From: JBFMFH01 sp964481395
GTDB taxonomy: Bacteria > Acidobacteriota > Vicinamibacteria > Vicinamibacterales > JAKQTR01
Assembly (NCBI GenBank): GCA_964481395.1
Contig: CAYZYG010000009.1
Coordinates: 1 to 64,000, forward strand
Direction: 5' to 3'
DNA length: 64,000 nt
A model generated the notes under the pieces. It worked only from the letters and a program-made list of their open reading frames with translations, made no database searches and was not told the DNA's origin. Below, piece after piece: positions 51,023 to 59,990 of the stretch. Each line of letters starts with the position of its first letter. Positions within the stretch are counted from its first letter, which is position 1. Both the position numbers and the translations under genes were made by a program.

Positions 51023-52573
51023 ATGAAACGCGCAGGCGCTCAGCACGGGCTGTCGCTCGTCGAAGCCACAATCATCCTCATGTCCCTGCTGGTGCTCGGG
51101 GGCGTTCTGGCCCCCTCCATCAAGGACTACATCGAAGACGCCAAGATGGTGAAGGTGAAGGAGGACTGCGAGGCGATCGGCCTGTCCATCGCACGCCTCC
51201 TCAGGGACGTCGGTCCGTGCGTCAAGATTGACGGGCGCCAGCCCTGCACGATGTTCAACCGGGCCGACCTGCTCATCAGTGAGGGACACGAGGTCGAGGG
51301 CTACACAGAGACAGCCCGGGCGACCCTCTCGACCGTGACCTGCGAGAGCGTCGCCGGAGCGGTCAATTACGTGACCGAGTACGTGCCCAGGCCGGCGCCG
51401 GCCGGCGTGAGTTGGAAGGACGCGACGCACCTCGGTGGCTCGACCGCCTTCTATGCGCCGCCGCTGGTCACCACCGCCAGCCTGAAGCGGATGGTCGACA
51501 CCCAGGGCCTGGCCGACGACATTCGAGCGGTGATGCGCGACAGCGGCATCCCGGACGCGGCCGAGGGCGTGATCGCGACACTGCAGACCCTCTCGACCAC
51601 CACGACCCCCGCGGGGGCCCTCCCGGCGTGCAGCGGCGTCGAGCCGCCGATCGGCTCGGTCGTCGAATGCGAGCTCCGGGCCGGGGAGACGCTGCACTGG
51701 ATGGCGTACCGGCCAGGAGCCAAGTCTGGCAACCGCGCTCCGGGACGGCTGGAGTACGTCCGGTGGGCGGGGAAGGAACCGGTGAAGTCCTTCGCGTTCC
51801 GAGTCGAAGCCGACAAGGAGGTCTACACGTTCCTCATTCCGGCGCCGTGCGCCAACCTCTCGCTGATGTCCGTCGCGGATATCCGCCAGCGGGAGGTGGG
51901 GGGCGGCACGACGACAGCGTGCAGCGAGACCGGCACGAGCGTCGGCGGTGGCGCGTCGTACAGATCAGCCGCGTGGTCCGAGACGGTCTCGGTGAACGCG
52001 CGGTCGGAGATCGGCTGGTATCACACGCCCCTCTGGGCCGGCCTGCCCAACGGGCATCCGAACGTCGACTACATCGAGAACCATCTGATCCGCAACTGGC
52101 CGTCGAACGCGCCGGGTCTGCACTATGCGATCCCGGGCCAGCACCCGGACCTGCTCGTGGGGCCCCGGTTCAACCTCGGCTGGCGGGGGCCGTATCTGTC
52201 CGCTCCGATTGGGGATGACCCGTGGGGGCACAAGTACTTCGTCAACACGATCTTCCTCTTCGCCATGGGCAACCAGCCGCACGCCGAAGGCTACTCGACC
52301 TGGTCATCCGACACGGTCTGCCTGTCGGCCGGCCCGAATGGCTGGGTCGAGACGCCCTTCACGTCGTACGGGTATCCGGGTACCAGTGGCTATGAATCCG
52401 GGTACTACAGCACGACTTCGACGAGCTACTACGGTTCGTTCGGCGACGATCCGAGGCGTCTGAGTTCCTACGGTTACGGCGGGCGCAGGTACGTTCCGGG
52501 TCCGCAGTACCCCGCGGGCACCATTCGCAGCGGCGACGACTTCGTCTACGTGATCTCGGGCAGCTCGCGCTAG
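51023..52573 (+). CDS. Pseudopilin-like protein with GspG-type C-terminal end
   Basis: 516 residues. It starts with a class III (prepilin) signal: MKRAGAQHG-LSLVEATIIL, with Gly at -1 and Glu at +5, then a hydrophobic helix. The end resembles GspG major pseudopilins (GWRGPYLSAPIGDDPWGHKY…LSAGPNGWVET…SGDDFVYVI), where the Ca-binding loop sits. Between lies a 300-residue region with no family I recognise, including a TTTT-rich hinge and paired cysteines. Pseudopilins form the piston of type II secretion or competence pili; this one is over three times the usual length (about 140) and no other secretion gene is present. The next gene has the same C-terminal module. GGAG ribosome site 7 nt upstream. 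Confidence 0.78.
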   Translation: MKRAGAQHGLSLVEATIILMSLLVLGGVLAPSIKDYIEDAKMVKVKEDCEAIGLSIARLLRDVGPCVKIDGRQPCTMFNRADLLISEGHEVEGYTETARATLSTVTCESVAGAVNYVTEYVPRPAPAGVSWKDATHLGGSTAFYAPPLVTTASLKRMVDTQGLADDIRAVMRDSGIPDAAEGVIATLQTLSTTTTPAGALPACSGVEPPIGSVVECELRAGETLHWMAYRPGAKSGNRAPGRLEYVRWAGKEPVKSFAFRVEADKEVYTFLIPAPCANLSLMSVADIRQREVGGGTTTACSETGTSVGGGASYRSAAWSETVSVNARSEIGWYHTPLWAGLPNGHPNVDYIENHLIRNWPSNAPGLHYAIPGQHPDLLVGPRFNLGWRGPYLSAPIGDDPWGHKYFVNTIFLFAMGNQPHAEGYSTWSSDTVCLSAGPNGWVETPFTSYGYPGTSGYESGYYSTTSTSYYGSFGDDPRRLSSYGYGGRRYVPGPQYPAGTIRSGDDFVYVISGSSR

Positions 52574-52637
52574 CCCGGTCCCGGCATTTCAGATCGCCCG
52601 GCCGCGCCCGCGCGCGCGGCCGGGGCGGCGAACCGAG

Positions 52638-53342
52638 ATGGACCGACGTCGCGAGCCTCTTCCCTTCAGACGGCCGGAAAGCCCGGCGGGACTACGGCCG
52701 GGCCCGGTCCCCGTCCCGCCGAAGCGCTCCGGCCCCGCGCGCCGCCGCGTTCGCGGGATCGGTCTCTACGTCATTCTAGCGTGTGCGGTCGCGGTGGCAC
52801 TGATGCTGGCACCCTCGATCCAGCGCGCGCCGGACGGACCGCTGATCGATCGGGCGCGGAGCGACTGCATCACGATCGGGTCCGCCATCCTGCGCTTCCA
52901 GACCGACACGGGTCTGGCGCCACGCTGGTTCCGCGCGTCGGACGTTCACGCGCCGGCTACGTCACGCGTCATGGTCATCGTCGGGCCTGGCCGGATTCCT
53001 CGCGAGGTCGGGTCGACCGGGTGGACGACCGAGGCCACCGATGAACTCAACGCGCAACTGACGACGAACGGCCCCGGTTACGCCGTCATGGAACCCAGCG
53101 GCGCGCCAGGGTGGAACGGACCGTACCTCGCGCCAGGTCAGATCGGACCCGACCCTTGGAACCACCGCTACATGGTCAACGTGGGGCTGTTGTCGTCACG
53201 CGGATCCGGATCGCGAGAGCATGACGCCCGCGCCGTCTGGGTCCTCTCGGCCGGTCCGAACGGCATCATCGAGACGACGATCGACCAGCCTGCGGATCGC
53301 GCTCGCACGGGCGGCGACGACATCGTGTATCGGATTCAGTGA
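52638..53342 (+). CDS. Membrane-anchored protein with GspG-like C-terminal module
   Basis: 234 residues. A Pro/Arg-rich cytosolic head of about 40 residues precedes one hydrophobic helix (LYVILACAVAVALMLAPSI). The periplasmic part ends with the same module as the upstream protein: GWNGPYLAPGQIGPDPWNHRY, WVLSAGPNGIIET, GGDDIVYRI. It lacks the prepilin cleavage motif and Glu+5, so it would stay membrane-anchored. Likely co-transcribed with the upstream gene (64-bp gap). It may cap or anchor that pilin-like protein (inference). Confidence 0.75.
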   Translation: MDRRREPLPFRRPESPAGLRPGPVPVPPKRSGPARRRVRGIGLYVILACAVAVALMLAPSIQRAPDGPLIDRARSDCITIGSAILRFQTDTGLAPRWFRASDVHAPATSRVMVIVGPGRIPREVGSTGWTTEATDELNAQLTTNGPGYAVMEPSGAPGWNGPYLAPGQIGPDPWNHRYMVNVGLLSSRGSGSREHDARAVWVLSAGPNGIIETTIDQPADRARTGGDDIVYRIQ

Positions 53343-53368
53343 AGGACGGGGCAGATTCCCACACGGTC

Positions 53369-53432
53369 GGGACCCGGGACCCGGGGCCGGGGATCAGCTG
53401 TTGAGTCCCGAGTTCCCATTCGTGGTCCTCGG
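53369..53432 (+). repeat. Heptamer array with inverted tail, copy 2
   Basis: GGGACCC twice, GGGGCCG, GGGATCA (53369-53396), GCTGTTG, the facing units AGTCCCGAGTTCCC, then the 16-bp tail CATTCGTGGTCCTCGG (53417-53432), identical to that at 42451-42466. Confidence 0.85.
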
Positions 53433-53455
53433 TGATGATGAACCCCACTGTCTCG

Positions 53456-53570
53456 AAACGAGGCACTGGGCGCTGGCTCATGTCCAATACCTAGGCACAG
53501 TGCCTGGCATGCCCCGAAACGAGACAAAGACACTGCCCAGTAACGGGACATTCTGCTCAGAAACCAGGCA
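53456..53570 (+). promoter_or_regulatory. Cluster of AAACGAGRCA decamers and inverted repeats upstream of an HTH gene
   Basis: Four related decamers on one strand: AAACGAGGCA (53456), AAACGAGACA (53517), TAACGGGACA (53541) and AAACCAGGCA (53561). Between the first two lie a perfect palindrome AGGCAC-A-GTGCCT (53494-53506) and the flanking pairs TCTCG/CGAGA and ACTGGGC/GCCCAGT. The cluster ends about 60 bp before the start of the HTH-sensor gene. Auto-regulation by that protein is possible but unproven. Confidence 0.45.
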
Positions 53571-53628
53571 TCGGCGACAGCCGGAAGTGGTAATCTCTTC
53601 GATCGCAGACACACGCTGCTGGCTTCCG

Positions 53629-55047
53629 ATGTCGCCGGTGCAGAACTCACTCGCCCTGACGCCCGCTACGCAATCAGACCGCCTGCACGGCTGGAAAGAG
53701 ATCGCGTCCTATCTCGGGCGCGGCGTGCGCACGGTGCAGCGCTGGGAGCGCGAGCTGGGCCTGCCGGTCTACCGGTTCGTGACGAAGGGGTCAGAGGTCG
53801 TCTACGCGCGGCGCGGCGAACTCGATGCCTGGATGAGTTCGACGGAGCGCACCCGGGCGGGTGGTCCGACTGCTCCGGAACAGCCGTCCGAACCCGAGCC
53901 TGCTCTGCTTCGGCGGCACGTGACACGCCTCGATCTCGGCTGGGCTGCACTGGCGATCGCGGTGTTCGTCGTGCTGCTGATGGGACTGGCCAACAGGCTG
54001 CCGGCCACGCTCTGGCCGTTCGGCGCCGGTCCTCCCGCGGAGGCGCCAGTCTCGGCCCGCTTCGACCATCAGCGCCTGCAGGTCTTCGACGCCCAGGGCT
54101 CTCCTGTCTGGGAGCATCCGTTCGAGTTCCCCGTTGACGAGGGCGTGTATCGTTCGGGGTTTCTCGCCGATGGCCAGGCTCCAGGGATCGTCGTCGATGA
54201 TGTGAACACCGACGGCGAACCCGAGGTCCTGCTCGTGCCGTGGGCCGCAGATTCAGGAAACCGGCGCCTCTACTGCTTCGGCTCGCGCGGTACTCTGCTG
54301 TTCTCTGCGCCGACCCTCCGTGCGGAGTCGGGTCGTCTCGCCCGCCGCGCGCAGGAATTCAGTGCCGGGCGTTTCGCGGTCACCGGCAGCGCCGGCGGGG
54401 CGAAGTCGATCTGGGTGAGCTTGCCTCACGCCTACAGGCCCGAGACGATCGTGCAGCGCCTGGATGGCCGGGGCCGCCTGGTCTCTGAGTACGCGAGCGG
54501 CGGCACGGTCACGCTGTTGAAGGCGCTCTCCGTGAACGGACACCGCGTGATGCTGGTGGGTGGAACGAGCGCCGACTTGCAGGCGGCCACGCTCGCGGTC
54601 CTGGACTACGACGACGCCGCAGGACAGGAACCGACCGGCGCCGTCGCCGGATGCGCGGATTGCAGCACGGCCGCACCGCTGGCGTTCCTCGCCTATCCCC
54701 GCCTGGCCGTCGCGGCGGCCGTGTCGCGGCCTCCCCTCGTCACCGCTGTGCAGACGCGCGCCGACGGCGGCCTGGACGTGTCCGTTCTGCAGGCCCGGCT
54801 GGGTATCGCTGCCGACCGCCCGTTCACGCATGCGGTGGTCGTCTACAGTTTCTCGCCGGACCTTCGCCTTGAATCGGCGATGGCAACCGAGGGCTACCTG
54901 CTGGCGCACTCGCAGCTGCAACTGGCAGGCAGTCTGGCGCGGCCGTTCGGCGAGGACGACCGACGTGCGATGTTGCCCGTGCGCGCCTGGCAGGGCGACG
55001 GTTTCGGGGCGGTGGCGCTGGGAGATCGGATTCCGTTCACACGGTAG
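53629..55047 (+). CDS. Membrane-bound HTH sensor protein with periplasmic propeller-like domain
   Basis: 472 residues. An N-terminal excisionase/MerR-like helix-turn-helix (DRLHGWKEIASYLGRGVRTVQRWERE and VYARRGELDAWM) is followed by a charged linker, one membrane helix (ALAIAVFVVLLMGLANRL, about 105-125) and a 330-residue periplasmic domain. That domain has a VCBS/integrin-like start (VVDDVNTDGEPEVLLVPW). This is a one-component transmembrane regulator of ToxR/CadC-like logic with a different DNA-binding head. The start is uncertain: 53629 is used since homology begins just after; an in-frame ATG at 53509 also exists but lies in the repeat-rich leader. Target and signal are unknown. Confidence 0.75.
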   Translation: MSPVQNSLALTPATQSDRLHGWKEIASYLGRGVRTVQRWERELGLPVYRFVTKGSEVVYARRGELDAWMSSTERTRAGGPTAPEQPSEPEPALLRRHVTRLDLGWAALAIAVFVVLLMGLANRLPATLWPFGAGPPAEAPVSARFDHQRLQVFDAQGSPVWEHPFEFPVDEGVYRSGFLADGQAPGIVVDDVNTDGEPEVLLVPWAADSGNRRLYCFGSRGTLLFSAPTLRAESGRLARRAQEFSAGRFAVTGSAGGAKSIWVSLPHAYRPETIVQRLDGRGRLVSEYASGGTVTLLKALSVNGHRVMLVGGTSADLQAATLAVLDYDDAAGQEPTGAVAGCADCSTAAPLAFLAYPRLAVAAAVSRPPLVTAVQTRADGGLDVSVLQARLGIAADRPFTHAVVVYSFSPDLRLESAMATEGYLLAHSQLQLAGSLARPFGEDDRRAMLPVRAWQGDGFGAVALGDRIPFTR

Positions 55048-55232
55048 TCCCCCTCTCGTCGGCCGCGCGCGGCTTCGCGTCGCTCCACCGGTCACTTACG
55101 AGAAGCGCGTCGTGGCTCGACGGGCTCTCGTCGTGTCGGTTCTGCCCGACCTGAGACGGGACGACGTGAGGCCGAGGTAGAATTCGACTCGTCGGCAGCA
55201 GCTTCAGGCCGTCGAGACGTCCGGAGGGAGCC

Positions 55233-56309
55233 ATGCGAGTGCGGGTGGCTGTCTGCGCCATGGTCTGGTCGTGTCTGGCGGGATCGGTGGTCGGCCTGTC
55301 GGCCACGCCACCGCAATCCGATGCGCGGCCGACGATCACCGTCGGGAACGTTACCGCGTCCCGGGGGCAGGTGGCGACGGGCTTCATTCAGGTCCCGGCG
55401 GGTTCGGATGACGAACTGAAGATTCCCGTCGCCGTCGTACACGGCGCGAAGCCCGGCCCTGTTCTCGCGCTGGTGGCTGGCCTGCACGGTACGGAGTACG
55501 CGTCGATCGTCGCCCTGGAGCAGCTCATCGGCGGCCTCGACGCCACGATGATTTCCGGCACCGTCATCATCGTACCGCTGGTGAACGTCCCGTCGTTCGA
55601 GCGCAAGACGGCTCACCTCAACCCCGTCGACGGGAAGAACATGAACCGCACGTTTCCCGGACGAGCCGACGGCACGCAGAGCGAGCGCGCGGCGCTCGCC
55701 CTCACGCGGGAAGTCGTGGACCAATGCGATCACCTCATCGACCTGCACGGCGGGGATCTCGACGAGAGCCTGCGGCCGTATGCTTACTGGACGGTCACCG
55801 GCGACCGCCGCCAGGACGCGATCTCGCGGGAGATGGCGCTGGCGTTCGGCCTCGACCACATCATCATCTCCGCGGACCGGCCGCGGGACCCGAGCCAGTC
55901 GCGCTATCTCGAGAACACCGCCACGCTGAGCGGCAAGCCCTCCCTGACCGCTGAAGCAGGACACGCCGGGCGAACCGACGCCGAGGACGTGACGGTGCTG
56001 GTCGACGGGTGCCTGAACGTGATGCGGTACCTGCGCATGCTGCCGGGCGCGCCGTCAGTCGTCGAGAACCCGGTATGGATCGAATCGACCGCGAGCATCA
56101 CGAGTTCGCAGACGGGCCTGTTCTACCCCCTTGTGAAGCGCGGCGCTTACGTGCAGCAGGGGATGAAGGTCGGCTACGTCACCGACTTCTTCGGGAAAGT
56201 CGTCTTCGAGGCCCGCGCGCCGGAATCTGGCGTCATCCTCTACATTCGCGCCGTGCCGTCAATGACGAAGGGCGAAACGATCGCGAGCGTCGGCGTCGTC
56301 AGGCGCTGA
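55233..56309 (+). CDS. Succinylglutamate desuccinylase / aspartoacylase family protein, exported
   Basis: 358 residues with a signal peptide (MVWSCLAGSVVGLSA). M14-like zinc hydrolase domain: ligands His and Glu in VAGLHGTEYASI, Arg/Asn clamp NVPSFERK and GKNMNRTFPG, and third ligand His in HLIDLHGGDLDE. The likely base Glu is in LTAEAGHAGR. The C-terminal 90 residues are the β-barrel lid typical of the AstE/AspA group (YVQQGMKVGYVTDFFGKVVF). It would release amino acids from N-acyl conjugates outside the cytoplasm. Good GGAGGG ribosome site. No partner genes adjacent. Confidence 0.88.
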   Translation: MRVRVAVCAMVWSCLAGSVVGLSATPPQSDARPTITVGNVTASRGQVATGFIQVPAGSDDELKIPVAVVHGAKPGPVLALVAGLHGTEYASIVALEQLIGGLDATMISGTVIIVPLVNVPSFERKTAHLNPVDGKNMNRTFPGRADGTQSERAALALTREVVDQCDHLIDLHGGDLDESLRPYAYWTVTGDRRQDAISREMALAFGLDHIIISADRPRDPSQSRYLENTATLSGKPSLTAEAGHAGRTDAEDVTVLVDGCLNVMRYLRMLPGAPSVVENPVWIESTASITSSQTGLFYPLVKRGAYVQQGMKVGYVTDFFGKVVFEARAPESGVILYIRAVPSMTKGETIASVGVVRR

Positions 56310-56388
56310 ACCCGCGTCACGGCCGCAGCGACGCCGAGCAGCCATTCCCGCAGATCGGCGATAATGGGGAGACTCCGAGCCTTGATTG

Positions 56389-59300
56389 ATGACCTGCCCC
56401 CGATGCGGTACCAGCGCGCCGCCACGTGACGGTGTCTGCGGAACCTGCGGCGAACCATCGCCTGCGGGCGACCAGACCATCCTGCCGGGCGGCCAGCTGC
56501 CAGCGGACCAGACCACCCTGCCTTCTGCCGCGGGCGTCGGCGGCGACGAGGCCCCTCTCGTGCCAGATGCCCCGGGCGCGACGATGGTGCCGTCCCGACC
56601 GCCCGATCCCGACTCGACGATCCTGCCGCAGACGAGTCCGGCGCCTGAGGCGACGGTCTTGCCCTTGGTGCCGGCGGACCCCGACGGAACCGTTACACCA
56701 GAAAGCCGCCCCCCGGCGCGTTCGCGCACCAATACCGGATCGTCGGTTGGCACGACTGGCGGCGCGAGCGCGGTCCTCGAAGTCGGCCAACCGTTCGGAA
56801 GCCGGTATCACATCATCCGGGTTCTCGGCGAAGGCGGGATGGGCGCCGTCTACCAGGCCTGGGACGAGGAGTTGGGCGTGGCCGTCGCGCTCAAGGTGAT
56901 CAGGCCCGAGGTGCTGAGCGATCCCGTCCAGGCGAGGGAGCTTGAACGCCGCTTCAAGCGCGAGCTGCTGCTGGCGCGTCAGGTCACGCACAAGAACGTC
57001 GTCCGCATTCACGATCTCGGCGAAGTCGAGGGCATCAAGTACATCACGATGACCTTCGTGCACGGCGACGACCTGGCCACCGCGCTGAAGAAGGACGGGC
57101 GGCTCCCGGTGCCGCGCGTACTCGCAGCTGCACGGCAGGTCGTGTCCGGCTTGCAGGCCGCGCACGAGGCGGGCGTGGTGCACCGCGACCTGAAACCCGC
57201 CAACATCATGATGGACGCCGACGGCAGCGCGCTCATCATGGACTTCGGCATCGCGCTGTCGACCGGTGACGGCGAGAAGAAGACCGGGCAGGCGGGCGCG
57301 GCCGCGCAAGCGTCTGCCGTCCAGGATGACGCCGCCACCATGATGGGGGCGCCGCCGCCGCCAGACCTGATGCGGGCGACCGGCAGCGGCACCATCCTCA
57401 GCACGCGCTCGGGCGGCATCGTCGGCACGCTGGAGTACATGGCGCCCGAACAGGCCCGAGGCGAGAAGGTCGATCACCGCGCGGACATCTACGCGTTCGG
57501 GCTGATTCTCTCAGACCTGCTGACGGGACGACGCGAGGCCAAACCCGGGTCGACCCCGTGGGACACGCTGACGGATCGCATTACCACCGCCCCCGCGCCA
57601 CTGCGCGGACGGTGCGCCGACATCCCAGAAGCGCTGGATGCCGTCGTCACGAAGTGCGTGCAACTCGATCCGGCGGCTCGCTATCAGACGACGGCCGAAC
57701 TGGCCGCGGCCCTCTCGCGGCTGGACGATGAAGGGAACTCGATACCCGAGCCGGTCGTGAAGCGCTTCACACCGAAGGTCCTGGCCGCCGCGGCAGCCCT
57801 GGTCATGACGCTGGTTGGCGGGACGTACTTCCTGGCCCGAGGGCCGGGAGAGGCGCCGCCTCCGCCAGAGCCGATGTCGGTGCTGATTGCCGATTTCGCC
57901 AACAACACCCAGGAGCCTGTGTTCAATGGCCTGATCGAGCAGGCGATGACCGTCGGCGTCGAAGGCGCCTCCTTCGTGTCCGCGTACCCGCGCGCCGACG
58001 CGTTGAAGGTGGCCGGCCAGGTCAGACCCGGCAGCAGACTCGACGACGCGACGGCGGCGCTCGTCGCGCTGCGTGAAGGCGTGGACCGGGTCATCACGGG
58101 CGCCATCAGCAAGGACGGCTCCCGCTATCGGGTCGACGTGAGACTGATCGATCCTTCGGAGGCCGCGGAACAGCAGGTGCTGGCTTCGTGGGACGGACAG
58201 GCGTCCGACCGGGACGCCGTCCTTCCGGCGGTGGCCCGTCTGGCCACCAGCGTCCGCGAGGGGCTTGGTGATACGACGGCCGCGAGCGACGCCACGCGCG
58301 ATGAGGAGAGCTTCACGGCCTCGTCGCTCGAGGCTGCGCAGGCGTACACGGCGGCTCAGGAGTTCCAATGGGCCGGCAAGTACCAGGAGGCCTTCGACCA
58401 GTACAAGCGGGCCTCGGAGCTCGATCCCACCATGGGGCGGGCATTCTCGGGGCTCGGGGCGATGGCGAGCAGCCTCGGGCGGACCGCCGAGGCGGAGGAG
58501 TACTACAAGCAAGCGCTCGGGCGGCTGAATCGCATGACGGACCGGGAGAAGTACCGCACGCGTGGCGGCTACTATCTGCTCACGCGCAACTCGGACAAGG
58601 CGCGCGAGGAGATGCAGGCGCTCGTTCAGCAGTACCCGGCCGACAGTGCGGGCCTGATCAACCTGGCGCTGGCCGAATTCTACCGGCGCAACATGGCGAA
58701 GTCCGTCGAACTGGGGCTCCAGGCATCTGCTCTCCTGCCGCGCAACGTGCTGTACAAGAACAACACCGCGTTGTTCGCGATGTACGCCGGCAACTTCGAG
58801 CTGGCCGAGAAGGAAGCCAGCGGCGTGCTCGAGATCAACCCCGAGTTCGCGAAGGCGTTTGTGGCCATCGCGTTGTCGCAGCTTGCGCTCGACCGGGTGG
58901 CCGATGCCGACACGACGTGGCGACGCCTGGAACCGCTGCCAGGGTCGGCCACGTGGTTCGAGGCCCTCGGGCTGGCCGATCTGGCCATGTACCAGGGCAA
59001 GCTCTCCGATGCCGCCACGCTCCTTGACGCGGCCGTGAAGGCCGAGGCCGACCCGTCGCGCCAGGCCCGGCTGCTCGTGACGCTGGCCGAGGTCAGGAAC
59101 CTCCAGGGGCGCTGGCGCGACGCCGTGAAGCTGGCCCGGCAGGCTACGACGGTGAGCGATCGAGCCAGCATCGCGTTCCTGGCCGGGCGCGAGCTTGCGA
59201 AGGGCGGGCAGACGAGAGAAGCCTTCGAGATCGTCCGCAAGCTCCTGCAGCGCCTCGACGCCGAGTCGCTGGCCAACGCCCGCGTCCTCGAAGGCGAGAT

Positions 59301-59664
59301 CGCGCTCGAGGAGAACGATCCGCGCAAGGCCATCGAGCGCTTCAAGACGGCTCAGCAGTTCGCCGACTCCTGGCTGGGCCGCTTCGGCCTCGGACGCGCG
59401 TACCTCGCCGCGGGCGCGATTGCCGAGGCCGACTCGGAGTTCGACCTCTGCTTCAAGCGGCGCGGCGAGGCCACAGCCGTGCTGCTCGACGACGTGCCGA
59501 CGTACCGGCTGTTCGCGCCGGTGCTGTACTACCAGGGCCGTGTCCGGCAGGAGTTGGGCAGTCCCGACGCGTCCGCGTCGTACGAGGCATTCGTGGCGCT
59601 GAAGGCGAACGGCGACGAGCAGGGGCTCGTGGCCGACGCCCGCACGCGGCTGGCCGCGCAGTAG
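56389..59664 (+). CDS. Transmembrane Ser/Thr protein kinase with TolB-like and TPR domains
   Basis: 1091 residues. An N-terminal zinc ribbon (CPRC…CGTC, 3-20) precedes a linker with repeated D/E-x-T-x-(L)P units (30-104) and a Hanks-type kinase (140-425): GEGGMG (147-152), Lys169, HRDLKPAN (265-272), DFG (285-287), APE (352-354). The activation segment between DFG and APE is about 65 residues, twice the usual, and rich in Ala and Thr. One membrane helix follows (about 465-485), then a TolB/CsgG-like α/β domain (about 495-620, MSVLIADFANNTQEPVFNGL) and TPRs to the end. Outside the cell membrane the TPR part would bind peptides or proteins and set kinase activity. This layout is common in Acidobacteria. 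ATG at 56389; weak ribosome site. Confidence 0.9.
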   Translation: MTCPRCGTSAPPRDGVCGTCGEPSPAGDQTILPGGQLPADQTTLPSAAGVGGDEAPLVPDAPGATMVPSRPPDPDSTILPQTSPAPEATVLPLVPADPDGTVTPESRPPARSRTNTGSSVGTTGGASAVLEVGQPFGSRYHIIRVLGEGGMGAVYQAWDEELGVAVALKVIRPEVLSDPVQARELERRFKRELLLARQVTHKNVVRIHDLGEVEGIKYITMTFVHGDDLATALKKDGRLPVPRVLAAARQVVSGLQAAHEAGVVHRDLKPANIMMDADGSALIMDFGIALSTGDGEKKTGQAGAAAQASAVQDDAATMMGAPPPPDLMRATGSGTILSTRSGGIVGTLEYMAPEQARGEKVDHRADIYAFGLILSDLLTGRREAKPGSTPWDTLTDRITTAPAPLRGRCADIPEALDAVVTKCVQLDPAARYQTTAELAAALSRLDDEGNSIPEPVVKRFTPKVLAAAAALVMTLVGGTYFLARGPGEAPPPPEPMSVLIADFANNTQEPVFNGLIEQAMTVGVEGASFVSAYPRADALKVAGQVRPGSRLDDATAALVALREGVDRVITGAISKDGSRYRVDVRLIDPSEAAEQQVLASWDGQASDRDAVLPAVARLATSVREGLGDTTAASDATRDEESFTASSLEAAQAYTAAQEFQWAGKYQEAFDQYKRASELDPTMGRAFSGLGAMASSLGRTAEAEEYYKQALGRLNRMTDREKYRTRGGYYLLTRNSDKAREEMQALVQQYPADSAGLINLALAEFYRRNMAKSVELGLQASALLPRNVLYKNNTALFAMYAGNFELAEKEASGVLEINPEFAKAFVAIALSQLALDRVADADTTWRRLEPLPGSATWFEALGLADLAMYQGKLSDAATLLDAAVKAEADPSRQARLLVTLAEVRNLQGRWRDAVKLARQATTVSDRASIAFLAGRELAKGGQTREAFEIVRKLLQRLDAESLANARVLEGEIALEENDPRKAIERFKTAQQFADSWLGRFGLGRAYLAAGAIAEADSEFDLCFKRRGEATAVLLDDVPTYRLFAPVLYYQGRVRQELGSPDASASYEAFVALKANGDEQGLVADARTRLAAQ

Positions 59665-59717
59665 GCTTGACCGCCGGTTCGCGAGGACACTCGGTCTCGA
59701 GTGTTGACGGCCGCGTA

Positions 59718-59734
59718 GTAAGACGATATCTTAC
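59718..59734. promoter_or_regulatory. Putative antitoxin operator GTAAGA-CGATA-TCTTAC
   Basis: A perfect 6-bp inverted repeat ending 4 nt before the AbrB-type antitoxin ATG and covering the likely ribosome-binding region. Such a site lets the antitoxin-toxin complex block its own operon. Assigned from position. Confidence 0.6.
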
Positions 59735-59738
59735 CTTC

Positions 59739-59990
59739 ATGACCACCGTGATCTCCAGCAAGGGCCAGATCGTGCTCCCCGCCGAGATCCGAAGGCAGGA
59801 CGACATCCGCCCGGGGGAGGAGTTCAAGGTCGAGCGCCTCGATCCCGGAGAGTACCGTCTGACGCGTCTGACTCGGAGGAAGAACGCCGGCCTCGTGGAT
59901 GTGCTCCTGTCGTGTCCGGCAGAGGGCGGGCTCAGTCCGATCGACCGGACGGAGACGACCGACGACATCCATCTCCCGGGCGTGGCCTGA
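59739..59990 (+). CDS. AbrB/MazE-type antitoxin
   Basis: 83 residues. The first 45 form a swapped-hairpin AbrB DNA-binding domain (TTVISSKGQIVLPAEIRRQDDIRPG, in two strands, then EEFKVERLDPGEYRLTRL). The tail (GLVDVLLSCPAEGGLSPIDRTETTDDI) is the usual toxin-binding strip of VapB partners. Its stop overlaps the toxin start by one base (TGATG), so the pair is translationally coupled. Confidence 0.9.
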   Translation: MTTVISSKGQIVLPAEIRRQDDIRPGEEFKVERLDPGEYRLTRLTRRKNAGLVDVLLSCPAEGGLSPIDRTETTDDIHLPGVA

